NCBI GenBank assembly: GCA_963761525.1
Contig: CAVXHG010000006.1
Span: forward strand, 496,001-560,000
DNA from: BOG-931 sp963761525
GTDB lineage: Bacteria > Pseudomonadota > Alphaproteobacteria > Rhizobiales > Xanthobacteraceae
Reading direction: 5' to 3'
DNA length: 64,000 nt
Part shown: piece by piece, positions 54,596-63,933 of the stretch
How the letters are laid out: each line of letters opens with the position of its first letter
How positions within the stretch are numbered: the stretch's first letter is position 1
Translations under genes and position numbers: made by a program
The notes under the pieces: generated by a model
What the model was told of the DNA's origin: nothing
What the model saw: the letters and a program-made list of their open reading frames with translations, nothing else
The model's database searches: none

Positions 54596-55715
54596 ATGAA
54601 GATCACCGTTGAGCGTTCCGAATTATTGAAGTCGCTGGGCCACGTTCACCGCGTGGTCGAACGCCGGAACACTATTCCGATCCTGGCCAATGTGCTGATC
54701 CGCGCCGACCGCTCGAAGTTGTCGCTCAAGGCGACCGATCTCGACGTGGAGATAACGGACACCATGGCCGCTGAAGTCGGACCAGGCGGCTCCACCACAG
54801 TCCCCGCGCACATGTTCTTCGACATCGTACGCAAGCTGCCCGAGGGAGCGCAGATCGTTCTCGAGTTCCTCGGGCGATCGTGCCGCGATGGCCATCCGCG
54901 CCGGGCGGTCGCGCTTCACCTTGCAAACGCTACCGGAAAGCGACTTCCCGGATCTCGCGCCCGGTGAGATGACCCACAAGTTCACCCTCAAGGCGTCCGA
55001 CCTGAAGCGGCTGATCGACAAGACCCAATTCGCCATTTCGACCGAAGAGACGCGCTACTACCTCAACGGCATTTATCTGCATGCCGCCGGTTCCGGTAAG
55101 GCGCAAACGTTGCGGGCGGTGGCGACCGACGGACATCGCCTGGCGCAGATGGACATCGAATTGCCGAAAGGCGCCGACGGCATGCCCGGCATCATCGTGC
55201 CGCGCAAAACAGTCGCCGAAGTGCAGCGTCTGATGGAAGACAACGACGCCGAAGTGGCGATTGAATTGTCCGCCGGCAAAATTCGTTTTTCGGTCGGCGA
55301 AGCCGTTCTGACCTCGAAGTTGATCGACGGCACTTTCCCCGATTATAGCCGCGTCATTCCTGCCGGCAACGACAAGGAGCTCGTGGTCGACAAGAAAGAA
55401 TTCGAAGCTGCAGTCGACCGCGTCTCTACGGTGTCGAGTGAACGCGGCCGTGCGGTGAAATTGTCGATTACTGGCGGCAAGCTTTTGTTGTCCGTCACCA
55501 ACCCGGACTCCGGTAGCGCCAACGAAGAACTCGAAGTCGAATATGCCGCGGACCCGATCGATATCGGATTCAATTCGCGCTACCTGCTCGATATTGCCGC
55601 CCAGATCGAAGGCGATGCTGCGGTGCTCAAGCTCGCCGATCCCGGCTCGCCGACCTTGATCCAGGACAAGGAGTCCAAGGGCGCGCTCTACGTCCTGATG
55701 CCGATGCGGGTTTAA
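54596..55715 (+). CDS. dnaN: DNA polymerase III sliding clamp beta subunit, frameshifted
   Basis: A 372-residue beta clamp after correction. The first frame has MKITVERSELLKSLGHVHRV and TTVPAHMFFDIVRKLPEG; the second continues MAIRAGRSRFTLQTLPESDFPDL to LYVLMPMRV at the C-terminus. The break is at about 54868: removing one C gives VLEFSGDRAAMAIRAG. The clamp encircles DNA and tethers polymerase, and cells cannot lose it, so the frameshift is most likely a consensus error. It lies 123 bp after dnaA and carries a TTTGTGAA motif 12 bp before its start. Confidence 0.93.
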
Positions 55716-55738
55716 TGAACCTGATCGTGTTGGAACGT

Positions 55739-55830
55739 CGTCATGCCCGGGCTTGACCCGGGCATCTCAATTCCAGGGGCACCGCTCACCGAAACGGGAT
55801 GGCCGGGACATCGGCGAGCCAACCGAACCG
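55739..55830. repeat. intergenic palindromic repeat
   Basis: GTCATGCCCGGGCTTGACCC begins at about 55740, with its own internal dyad GCCCGGG...CCCGGGC. A weaker opposed arm (GATGGCCGGGACATCGG) follows at 55798. It is related to the repeats at 21990 and 60156 and separates dnaN from recF. Confidence 0.55.
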
Positions 55831-55916
55831 CGCGAAGTTGCGCGTTCCGATGCAGACTCCGCGACGCCGTTCTTCGAATAGCTATGCCAGGCCATGACGA
55901 CTAAAAGCAGTCTGCC

Positions 55917-57056
55917 ATGACAACCGCCTTGGTGCGTCGGCTGACGCTCACCAATTTCCGCAACTATCATTCCGCCTCGCTGGAGGCCGGTGCTCGCACC
56001 GTTGTCCTGGTAGGCGCTAACGGGGCCGGCAAGACCAATCTGATCGAGGCTATTTCGTTTTTCGCTCCGGGCCGCGGCCTGCGCCGCGCCACTCTTGATG
56101 AAGTCGCGTTCAGTGAAGGCGATGGTTCTTGGGCCGTGTCAGCCGAGGTCGAAGGCGCGTTGGGGCTCACCACGCTCGGCACCGGCATCGAGCGGCCCAT
56201 CGAGGACGGCACGACGACGGTGCGGAAGTGCCGGATTGATCGCGAGCCAGTCGGCTCCGCGGCGGTGTTTGCCGACCATTTGCGCGTGATCTGGCTCACC
56301 CCGGCAATGGATACGCTGTTCACTGGCGCGCCATCCGAGCGCCGGCGTTTCCTCGACCGCTTCGCACTCGCCATCGATGCCGAGCACGGCACGCGCGTCA
56401 ACGCCTTGGATCGGTCGCTACGCTCACGCAATCGTCTGCTTGAAGAGGCTCGGCCCGATGCCCATTGGCTCGACGCCGTCGAGCACGAAACCGCGGAGCT
56501 CGCCGTCGCGGTGTCTAGCCAGCGCGTCGAAACTGTGCGGCGACTTGAAGCCGTTCTGGCGAGCGGAAAGGATTCCAAGTTTCCTCCAGCCGAAATCGCG
56601 CTCGATGGCTGGATGGAGCAACTGGTCCCGAACCATCCCGCCGCCGAAATCGAGGAGCGGTATCGCGCCGTGCTGCGCGACAATCGCGCCCGCGACGCTG
56701 CAGCAGGCCGCACCCTGGACGGCCCGCACCTCACCGATCTGAAAGTTATCTACGCGGCTAAAGGCACAGCTGCCGCCGACGCTTCGACCGGCGAACAGAA
56801 AGCGCTGCTGATCGGCCTCATTCTCGCCCATGCGCGGCTGATTGTCGAAATGAGCGGCTTCGTACCGATCCTGCTGCTCGACGAAGTCGTGGCGCACCTC
56901 GATCCATCGCGGCGTGCGGCGCTGCATGGCGAACTTGAGCAGCTCGGCGCGCAGGTTTTCATGACCGGCGCGGATCCCGCACTGTTTGTTGAAATCGGCA
57001 GCGACGCGCTGCTGGTTGACGTTGCGGCAGGACGATTGGCTATAGGAAAAAAATAA
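55917..57056 (+). CDS. recF: DNA replication and repair protein RecF
   Basis: A 379-residue SMC-like ATPase that loads RecA at gaps with RecOR. Walker A is GANGAGKTNLIEAI (about 35-48). The signature ASTGEQKALLIGLILAHARL and Walker B VPILLLDEVVAHLD lie near the C-terminus. The order dnaA-dnaN-recF-gyrB is the classical bacterial origin-proximal cluster. Confidence 0.95.
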   Translation: MTTALVRRLTLTNFRNYHSASLEAGARTVVLVGANGAGKTNLIEAISFFAPGRGLRRATLDEVAFSEGDGSWAVSAEVEGALGLTTLGTGIERPIEDGTTTVRKCRIDREPVGSAAVFADHLRVIWLTPAMDTLFTGAPSERRRFLDRFALAIDAEHGTRVNALDRSLRSRNRLLEEARPDAHWLDAVEHETAELAVAVSSQRVETVRRLEAVLASGKDSKFPPAEIALDGWMEQLVPNHPAAEIEERYRAVLRDNRARDAAAGRTLDGPHLTDLKVIYAAKGTAAADASTGEQKALLIGLILAHARLIVEMSGFVPILLLDEVVAHLDPSRRAALHGELEQLGAQVFMTGADPALFVEIGSDALLVDVAAGRLAIGKK

Positions 57057-57200
57057 CGGCGCCGGAATAGCGGCGCGCGATCTCGGTTCCACCAATACCC
57101 GTGCAAATAGTTCAATCTCCCAAGCGCCTTAGTGGTGTGCGGAACAAGAACGTTACCGGCGGCTTGATCCCTCCAGGAGTGGAAACGCCGGACCTGAACC

Positions 57201-57413
57201 ATGATGGAAAAGACTGAGGAAAAAATCGTCTGCGACCTCGCGGAAGCTTCGCGGCGCGTGAACGACGACCTGGATAAGGTGGAAATGTGGACTGCGGCGC
57301 TGGGTTATTTTCAGACGCCGGTGCCGGAATATCGGCCCGGTGACGATTACCTCCTGCCTCGGCAAAGCCGCGACTGCGTGATCGTAACGTCCCCGCGGAC
57401 GTTTGAGATTTGA
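57201..57413 (+). CDS. small hypothetical protein between recF and gyrB
   Basis: A 70-residue frame (MMEKTEEKIVCDLAEASRRV, then DDLDKVEMWTAALGYFQTPV and YRPGDDYLLPRQSR) with acidic and basic residues spread as in a folded soluble protein, and no signal peptide. I recognise no family. Its place in the replication cluster may be by chance. Composition and codon use look coding, so I keep it with moderate confidence. Confidence 0.45.
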   Translation: MMEKTEEKIVCDLAEASRRVNDDLDKVEMWTAALGYFQTPVPEYRPGDDYLLPRQSRDCVIVTSPRTFEI

Positions 57414-57694
57414 CCGGCCGCCACCGCGAAATTCCCTGCCAAAACTCCCTCACCATGGCCTTAACGCCGACGCCGTTTTCACGGCCCCGAACCGGCGAAT
57501 TTTAGGCACCGATTCGGCCCTCCGAATCCGCCCTGAAAATCCTTGAAAAATGTCAATTCGACAATATCTTACAGCCTGACACTTTGTCCTGTACGCAGCC
57601 GGGTTTTGGTGTACAAACAAACGTTAATTCCCGGCTGTTTTTGCAAGCGTTTTCAGACCCCTTCAAAAAAGTCGAACACCAGGAAATCCCCGGC

Positions 57695-60133
57695 ATGGCC
57701 GAACCTGTCCGCAAACCAGCCCCTGAGGCCTCCGATTACGATGCGGAATCGATCAAGGTCCTCAAGGGTCTCGATGCCGTGCGCAAGCGGCCGGGCATGT
57801 ATATCGGCGACACTGACGACGGTTCCGGCCTGCACCACATGGTCTATGAGGCCGTCGACAACGCCATCGACGAGGCGCTGGCCGGCTTCGCCAAGGAAGT
57901 GACGGTCACGCTCAACCCGGACAATTCCTGCACCGTGCGCGATGACGGCCGCGGCATTCCGGTCGACATCCATAAAGGCGAAGGCGTGTCGGCAGCCGAG
58001 GTCATCATGACCCAGCTCCACGCCGGCGGAAAATTCGATCAGAACTCGTACAAAGTCTCCGGCGGCCTGCATGGCGTCGGCGTCTCGGTGGTCAACGCGC
58101 TATCGACCTGGCTTAAGCTCACGATCTGGCGCGACGGCAAAGAACATTTCATCGAGTTCCATAACGGCGACGCCGTAGCGCCGCTCGCAGTGGTCGGCTC
58201 AGCCTACGACAAACGCGGCACCGAAGTGACCTTCCTGCCGTCGAAGAAAACCTTCACGATGACGGAATTCGATTTCGCCACGCTGGAGCATCGGCTGCGC
58301 GAGCTCGCTTTCCTCAACTCCGGCGTCCACATCGTGCTGGCCGACAAGCGCCATGCCGTCGAGAAGCGCGAGGAGATGCGTTACGAGGGCGGCGTCGAGG
58401 AGTTCGTCAAATATCTCGACCGCAACAAGACCCCGCTTATTCCGCAACCGGTCGTCATCAATGCCGAGCGCGACGGCGTCGCGGTCGATTGCGCAATGTG
58501 GTGGAACGACGGCTACCACGAAAGCGTGCTCTGCTTCACCAACAACATTCCGCAGCGCGATGGCGGCACCCACCTCGCCGGCTTCCGCGGCGCGCTAACG
58601 CGCCAGGTCACCGCCTACGCGGAATCCGGCGGCGTCGCGCGCAAGGACAAAGTCGCGCTCACGGGCGACGATTGCCGTGAAGGCCTGACCGCGGTTCTTT
58701 CCGTCAAAGTCGCCGACCCCAAATTCTCGTCGCAGACCAAGGACAAGTTGGTCTCTTCCGAGGTGCGGCCGTCGGTCGAAGGCGTCGTCAACGACATGCT
58801 TAAATCCTGGCTGGAAGAGCATCCGGGCGAAGCCAAGGTCGTCGTTGGCAAAGTGATCCAAGCGGCAGCAGCGCGCGAAGCCGCACGCAAGGCCCGTGAG
58901 ATGACGCGAAAGAGCGCGCTGGGCATCACATCTCTGCCGGGCAAGCTTGCCGACTGTCAGGAGCGCGATCCGGCGAAGTCCGAGTTGTTCATCGTCGAGG
59001 GCGACAGCGCCGGTGGCTCAGCCAAGCAGGGCCGCAATCGCGAATTCCAGGCGGTGCTGCCGCTACGCGGAAAAATACTCAATGTCGAACGCGCCCGCAT
59101 GGACAAGATGCTGTCCTCGGAGCAAATCGGCACGCTGATCACCGCGCTCGGCACCGGCATCGGCACCGACGAGTTCGCCATCGATAAACTGCGCTACCAC
59201 AAGGTCATCATCATGACGGACGCCGACGTCGACGGCGCCCACATCCGCACCCTGCTGCTGACGTTCTTCTACCGGCAGATGCGCGAGATCATCGATCGCG
59301 GCCATCTCTACATTGCACAACCGCCGCTCTACAAAGTGACACGCGCGCGGTCCGAGCAGTATCTGAAAGACGAGCGGGCGCTGGAAAACTATCTGATCGA
59401 TACCGGCCTTGATGACACCTCGCTGAAGCTGTCGTCAGGCGAGGTCCGCGCCGGCAACGACCTGCGCAAGCTGGTCGAAGACGCCCGCTCGATCCGCAAC
59501 CTGCTGCGCGGTCTGCACAGCCGTTACAATCGCCAGGTGGTCGAGCAGGCCGCGATCCTCGGCGTGCTCAATTCCGGCATCTTCGGCGATCCGGTGAAGG
59601 CGTCTGCCGCTGCGCCCTACATCGCCCGGCGGCTTGACGCGCTTTCGGACGACACCGAGCGCGGCTGGCAGGGCACTTTTGTGGAGGGCGAAGGCTTCAA
59701 GCTCGAACGTACCGTGCGCGGCGTGAAAGAGATCGCGGTGCTGGATCAGGCGCTGCTTGGTTCCGCGGACGCGCGCAAGCTCGATGAATACGCCCCGCTC
59801 CTGCAAAACATCTTCCCGCGGCCGACACCGCCCGCGATCCTCAAGCGCAAGGACGAGGAAATCGCGATCCACGGCCCGGTCAGCCTGTTCGAGGCAATAA
59901 CCGACGCCGGCCGCAAGGGCATCGCGCTGCAGCGCTACAAAGGCCTCGGCGAAATGAACCCGGAGCAACTCTGGGAGACCACGCTCGACACCAACGCCCG
60001 CTCGATGCTGCAAGTCAGCGTCAAGGAGATCGACGAAGCCAATACGATCTTTGACGAGCTGATGGGCGACAAGGTCGAGCCGCGCCGCCTCTTCATTGAA
60101 GCCAATGCGCTGACGGCAAGCGTCGACGTTTAG
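57695..60133 (+). CDS. gyrB: DNA gyrase subunit B
   Basis: An 812-residue type II topoisomerase subunit. The ATPase domain has VRKRPGMYIGDTDDGSGLHH, the ATP lid GGLHGVGVSVVNALS, and the TOPRIM domain IVEGDSAGGSAKQGRNREFQ and MTDADVDGAHIRTLLLTFFY. It introduces negative supercoils with GyrA. I chose ATG 57695 (MAEPVRKPAPE), with AGGAAATC upstream; in-frame codons from 57584 look untranslated. The QAVLPLRGKILNVE segment favours GyrB over ParE. Confidence 0.96.
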   Translation: MAEPVRKPAPEASDYDAESIKVLKGLDAVRKRPGMYIGDTDDGSGLHHMVYEAVDNAIDEALAGFAKEVTVTLNPDNSCTVRDDGRGIPVDIHKGEGVSAAEVIMTQLHAGGKFDQNSYKVSGGLHGVGVSVVNALSTWLKLTIWRDGKEHFIEFHNGDAVAPLAVVGSAYDKRGTEVTFLPSKKTFTMTEFDFATLEHRLRELAFLNSGVHIVLADKRHAVEKREEMRYEGGVEEFVKYLDRNKTPLIPQPVVINAERDGVAVDCAMWWNDGYHESVLCFTNNIPQRDGGTHLAGFRGALTRQVTAYAESGGVARKDKVALTGDDCREGLTAVLSVKVADPKFSSQTKDKLVSSEVRPSVEGVVNDMLKSWLEEHPGEAKVVVGKVIQAAAAREAARKAREMTRKSALGITSLPGKLADCQERDPAKSELFIVEGDSAGGSAKQGRNREFQAVLPLRGKILNVERARMDKMLSSEQIGTLITALGTGIGTDEFAIDKLRYHKVIIMTDADVDGAHIRTLLLTFFYRQMREIIDRGHLYIAQPPLYKVTRARSEQYLKDERALENYLIDTGLDDTSLKLSSGEVRAGNDLRKLVEDARSIRNLLRGLHSRYNRQVVEQAAILGVLNSGIFGDPVKASAAAPYIARRLDALSDDTERGWQGTFVEGEGFKLERTVRGVKEIAVLDQALLGSADARKLDEYAPLLQNIFPRPTPPAILKRKDEEIAIHGPVSLFEAITDAGRKGIALQRYKGLGEMNPEQLWETTLDTNARSMLQVSVKEIDEANTIFDELMGDKVEPRRLFIEANALTASVDV

Positions 60134-60155
60134 GTCTCGTCAATTCTGGATTTCG

Positions 60156-60252
60156 CGTCATCATAGCTGGGCTTGTCCCCGGCCATCTCGTTTATCAGGG
60201 TACGACCTTGCCAAGACGGTCGAGATGCCCGCGACAAGCACGGGCATAACGC
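60156..60252. repeat. intergenic palindromic repeat between convergent genes
   Basis: CGTCATCATAGCTGGGCTTG (from 60157) and an opposed arm around GAGATGCCCGCGACAAGCAC (from 60222) form an imperfect inverted pair, related to the repeats at 21990 and 55739. It lies between gyrB and the converging glutamine-synthetase family gene and may help termination. Confidence 0.6.
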
Positions 60253-60258
60253 CGCCGA

Positions 60259-61735
60259 TCAAAACAAATCGAAATATTCATTCTGTTCCCAAGCGGTGAT
60301 GTCACTGCCCTCACCGTCTTTGGCTTCAGCTTTGAAGCGCGCGAATTCTGCTTCTTTGATGTGGGCGAAGTAATCGACAAAGGCATCACCGAAGCCCTTA
60401 CGGAAAACCTCGCTGGCGCGGAGCGCAGCGCAGGCCTCGCAGAGATCCTTCGGCAGGGCCGGTGCATCTGCCTCGTAAGGCGTATCGGCCGATGGCCCCG
60501 GATCGCGCTTCTCCGCCATGCCGTCGAGGCCGGCATAAATCTGCGACGCCATGTAGAGATACGGATTGGCGGCCGGCTCGCCGATGCGATTTTCCAGATG
60601 CGTCGAAGGATCGCCGGGCTGGCCAAGCAGGCGCACCATGACGCCGCGATTGTCGCGCGCCCAGATCGCGCGATCCGGCGCCAGCGTATAAGCGCGATAG
60701 CGTTTGTAGCCGTTCACTGTCGGCGTCGTGAAACGCGGCGGCTGCTTGCGCATGCGCCAGCAGGCCGCCGAGAAAATTCAGCCCGAGCGCCGACAGGCCT
60801 TCACGGGCGTTGCCGGCGAAAGCATTGCCGCCTTTCTTGTCGATCAGCGACTGATGCAAATGCCAACCGGACGAGAACAGATTGGGCTGCGCCGGCCGGC
60901 ACATGAAGCTCGCCAGCAAACCGTGACGCCGGGCGATCTGTTTGGTTGCGGCGCGGAACAGGATCATGGTGTCGGCAGCGTCGAGGCCGCGCTGCGGCCG
61001 GAACGTGAATTCGCACTGGCTCGGCCCCAGTTCGACCTCGAGCGAGCGCAGCGGCAAGCCCAGCGCCTGGATACCCCGACGGATCGGCTCGAGCGCGCTT
61101 TCGATCTGATCGAAGCGGCTTTCGGTGAGATACTGATAGCCCTGATTAAGCAGGCTCACGTCAGGGGCGCGCGGCGGCCAGGTCGAATCTTCCGGTGCGA
61201 GCCGCGGGTTCTCGATCTTGAACAGATGAAATTCCACTTCAAGCCCGGCGAGATAATCGAAGCCTGCGGCTTGTAATTTCGCCAGCGCATCGCGCAGCAC
61301 TTGCCGGGTCGAGAACGGCACCGGCTTGCCGTTGGTGAAAACGATGTCGCACAGCAGCCAGCCAGTGTTCGGTGACCATGGCAATACATGGAAGGTCCGC
61401 GGGTCCGGCACCATGACAAAATCGGCGCCACCCTGCATTTCCGCCATACCGAAGCCACCACCCGGCGTGAACACCGGAAACGCGGTCTTATGTGCGGTGT
61501 CCTTGGCCAGAAGCGTCGTCGTCATGGTGACGCCGCTTCGCATCAACGCCGGCGCGTCGGCGGCAACGACGGTTTTGCCCCGCAGCACACCGTGCTGATC
61601 GGCGAATGCAAAGCGCACCAGTTCGAGCTTCTGCTTCTTGATTTGCTGGACGACCGCGTTCGCGGCGCGCGTTTGCCCGGCGCTCCACAGCCCGTGGCGC
61701 TCGACAAAACTTTGCGCAGCCGGTCGCCGGGCCAT
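60259..61735 (-). CDS. glutamine synthetase family protein, one frameshift
   Basis: A 491-residue GS-fold ligase after correction. The beta-grasp part (LVRFAFADQHGVLRGKTV) precedes the catalytic barrel with GLEVEFHLFKIEN, VELGPSQCEFTF and SGWHLHQSL. The rest continues in another frame as VNGYKRYRAYTLAPDRAIWARDN and HLENRIGEPAANPYLYMASQ. The frames join when one base is removed in a TTT run (60731-60733). ATG 61735 follows the Rieske gene stop by five bases. It may join glutamate to an amine rather than ammonia, as GlnT or PuuA-like enzymes do; that is inference. Confidence 0.85.
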
Positions 61736-61740
61736 TCGAT

Positions 61741-63054
61741 TCAGTGGCCGTTCGACCAGCTTTTGGTCGATTGCCGCGTCGCGTCGGTCTGCTGCCAATA
61801 GCCCTGCCAGTCGCTCGCGGGGCCGATGCCATCGACGCAGGCCGGGCCGGTGATTGTTTTGGCCGACGTGTCGTCGAGCACCATTATCGGCCGTTCGCCC
61901 TTGCCGGATTGATCGAGCGCGGTGCGCAACAAACGGCGATAGGCGCCGATTGCCTTATCCGACGTGCCGAGATGCTCTTCGGTGCGATCCTGGATTGCGC
62001 CCATCAACTCGCAGGCCCACTGATCGTGCACGTTGATATCAGTGCCCATCCCGGTATAGGTCGTGTGCTCCTGCTCGTGCGGATTGAAGCCATAGTCGTT
62101 GCTCTTGTTTTTGCGCGGCACGTAATCCGGCAATTCATAGAGCTCAAGCCGCTGGCGCCGCATCTCATCCTTGTTCACCGGCGCGCCGAACGAAGTGAAG
62201 ATGGCGTACCAGTAGTGCTTCACATCGTCGATCGGCACGTGCCACTGCGAGATCGTCATCTCGCGGCTCATCGGGATGATGAAGGCGTTGGGGAAGATCA
62301 GGTTGGTGACGCGGATGTGCGCCTTGTCGTCAGATATCTGCCGTAACGTGGCGAGGCGGAAGCCGTAATCGGTCGGCTCGACCTCGATGCGCGGCCGTGG
62401 AAACTCGCGCATGATCTGCGTCATCGGCAGGTCCGAGTCTTTCGACTTGTCCCGGAACATCTTGCCGTAGCTCTTATTCGGATCCTCATCCTCGAAGAAG
62501 CGATGCAGGAACGAGGTGTGCACCGGATCAATGCCGACCTCAAGCGATTGCAGCCAGTTGCAATCAATCATGCCCTTGAAGGCAAAGGTGTGTGTGTCCG
62601 GCGCGACGAAGCAGTCAAAGTCCGGGAACGCCGGCGGTTCCCCAGCGCCGAGATAGGCCCAGAGAATGCCGCTCCTCTCCACCACCGGATAGGACTTCTG
62701 TTTGATGTTGGCGCAGAGGTTGCTGTCGTCCGGCTCGGCTGGCGTTTGCAGGCACTTGCCGTTGACGTCGAACAACCAGCCATGAAAGGCGCAGCGCAAC
62801 CCGCCGTCTTCCAGCCGGCCGAATGCCAGATCGGTGCCACGATGCGGACAGTGCCGGCCGATCAGCCCGTAACGGCCCTTCTCGTCCTTGAAGATCACCA
62901 GGTCCTCGCCGAGCAGCCGCAGTGGCTTCACCGGGCGGTTGGTCGACAATTCATCGACCAGCGCTGCCGGCTGCCAGTAGTGCCGCATCAGCAGGCCCGC
63001 CGCAGTGCCGGGCGTAGTACGAGTGATCAGGTCGTTCTGTTCCGCGCTGAGCAT
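61741..63054 (-). CDS. Rieske non-heme iron oxygenase, large subunit
   Basis: A 437-residue ring-hydroxylating oxygenase alpha subunit. The Rieske cluster ligands are CPH and CAFH in RHCPHRGTDLAFGRLEDGG and LRCAFHGWLFD (about 69-95). The mononuclear iron site has GIDPVHTSFLHRFF. Similar to phthalate 4,5-dioxygenase-type or other monooxygenase alpha subunits. It is followed by a GS-family gene with five bases between. No reductase gene is present nearby. It probably hydroxylates or demethylates an aromatic or amine substrate. Confidence 0.9.
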   Translation of the reverse strand: MLSAEQNDLITRTTPGTAAGLLMRHYWQPAALVDELSTNRPVKPLRLLGEDLVIFKDEKGRYGLIGRHCPHRGTDLAFGRLEDGGLRCAFHGWLFDVNGKCLQTPAEPDDSNLCANIKQKSYPVVERSGILWAYLGAGEPPAFPDFDCFVAPDTHTFAFKGMIDCNWLQSLEVGIDPVHTSFLHRFFEDEDPNKSYGKMFRDKSKDSDLPMTQIMREFPRPRIEVEPTDYGFRLATLRQISDDKAHIRVTNLIFPNAFIIPMSREMTISQWHVPIDDVKHYWYAIFTSFGAPVNKDEMRRQRLELYELPDYVPRKNKSNDYGFNPHEQEHTTYTGMGTDINVHDQWACELMGAIQDRTEEHLGTSDKAIGAYRRLLRTALDQSGKGERPIMVLDDTSAKTITGPACVDGIGPASDWQGYWQQTDATRQSTKSWSNGH

Positions 63055-63090
63055 TGGATCTCTTCCTGAAAGTCAGTGCAGCATAGCTTA

Positions 63091-63933
63091 TCAATGCCCC
63101 GGCAGCACCAGCACCTTGGGCTTGTCCGGCAGCGTGGTCTTTGAAACCACAAACGACGGGATTTCCGCCCGTTCCACCGGCCACTTCTGCGCCGCGCGGT
63201 CAAGAAAACGTTGCAGCGTGAACTGATTGAAGAAATGCATCGGGACGATGATCTGCGCCTTCAGCGCCGAGAGCACGTCCATCATGCCGTCGAGGTCAAG
63301 GGTAAGATCGCCATCGACCGGCGCCATCACCACGTCGACCCGGCCGATTTCGTCGAGCTGTTGCTGCGTCAAAGTGTGGTGCAGGTGACCGAGATGCGCG
63401 ATGCACAGGTTCGCGATCTCGAAAATGAAAATCGAATTGCCGTAGCGCTCGGTACCGCCGGCCCAGTTCCGGATATTGGTCGGCACGTTGCGCACCCGCA
63501 CGTCCTTGTATTTGAGGTCCCAGTTCGCCGGTTCGTTTTCGCTCGGGCCCCAGCCGCGCAGCACATATTTGATCGCCGGATCGGGATTGTCGGTGTAGTG
63601 CGTGTCGTGCGCGTGATTCATGGTCGCGATATCCGGCAGCACCGGCGGACGCACATAGTCGTTATAGTCGGTCGCTATCCGCACCAGTTCCGGACTCTCG
63701 ATCAGGAACGTGGCGTGACCCACATAGGTGATGCGCACCTGCTCGGGACTAAGCGCTGCAGGAATGACGCGCGGCTCGTTGGCAGCGACCAGACCCGGGC
63801 ACACTTGTGTCATTTCCGGCGAAGCAGCGGCCGGCGGCTTTGCCTCCTGCGCGAGCGCCATCGAGGAAATAATGCAGGAAATAAAAGCCAAGGGCGTTGT
63901 GACGGCGATCAAAGCAAAAGGCCGGTGGAACAT
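63091..63933 (-). CDS. exported MBL-fold metal-dependent hydrolase
   Basis: A 280-residue protein with a Sec signal (FHRPFALIAV then a long hydrophobic stretch, cleavage near ALAQ, about 30). The metallo-beta-lactamase-like core has ITYVGHATFLIES, MNHAHDTHYTDN (the HxHxDH-type metal site, written HAHDTH) and IVPMHFFNQFT, as in UlaG-like lactonases. I chose ATG 63933, which stands at good distance from GGAAGA; ATG 63939 is also possible. The gene precedes the Rieske oxygenase gene by about 37 bp on the same strand, so it may share the pathway. Confidence 0.8.
   Translation of the reverse strand: MFHRPFALIAVTTPLAFISCIISSMALAQEAKPPAAASPEMTQVCPGLVAANEPRVIPAALSPEQVRITYVGHATFLIESPELVRIATDYNDYVRPPVLPDIATMNHAHDTHYTDNPDPAIKYVLRGWGPSENEPANWDLKYKDVRVRNVPTNIRNWAGGTERYGNSIFIFEIANLCIAHLGHLHHTLTQQQLDEIGRVDVVMAPVDGDLTLDLDGMMDVLSALKAQIIVPMHFFNQFTLQRFLDRAAQKWPVERAEIPSFVVSKTTLPDKPKVLVLPGH

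Noticed and set aside
54860..54880. Programmed ribosomal frameshift in dnaN
   Set aside because: No slippery heptamer or stimulatory structure is evident, and a dozen similar indels elsewhere point to consensus error.
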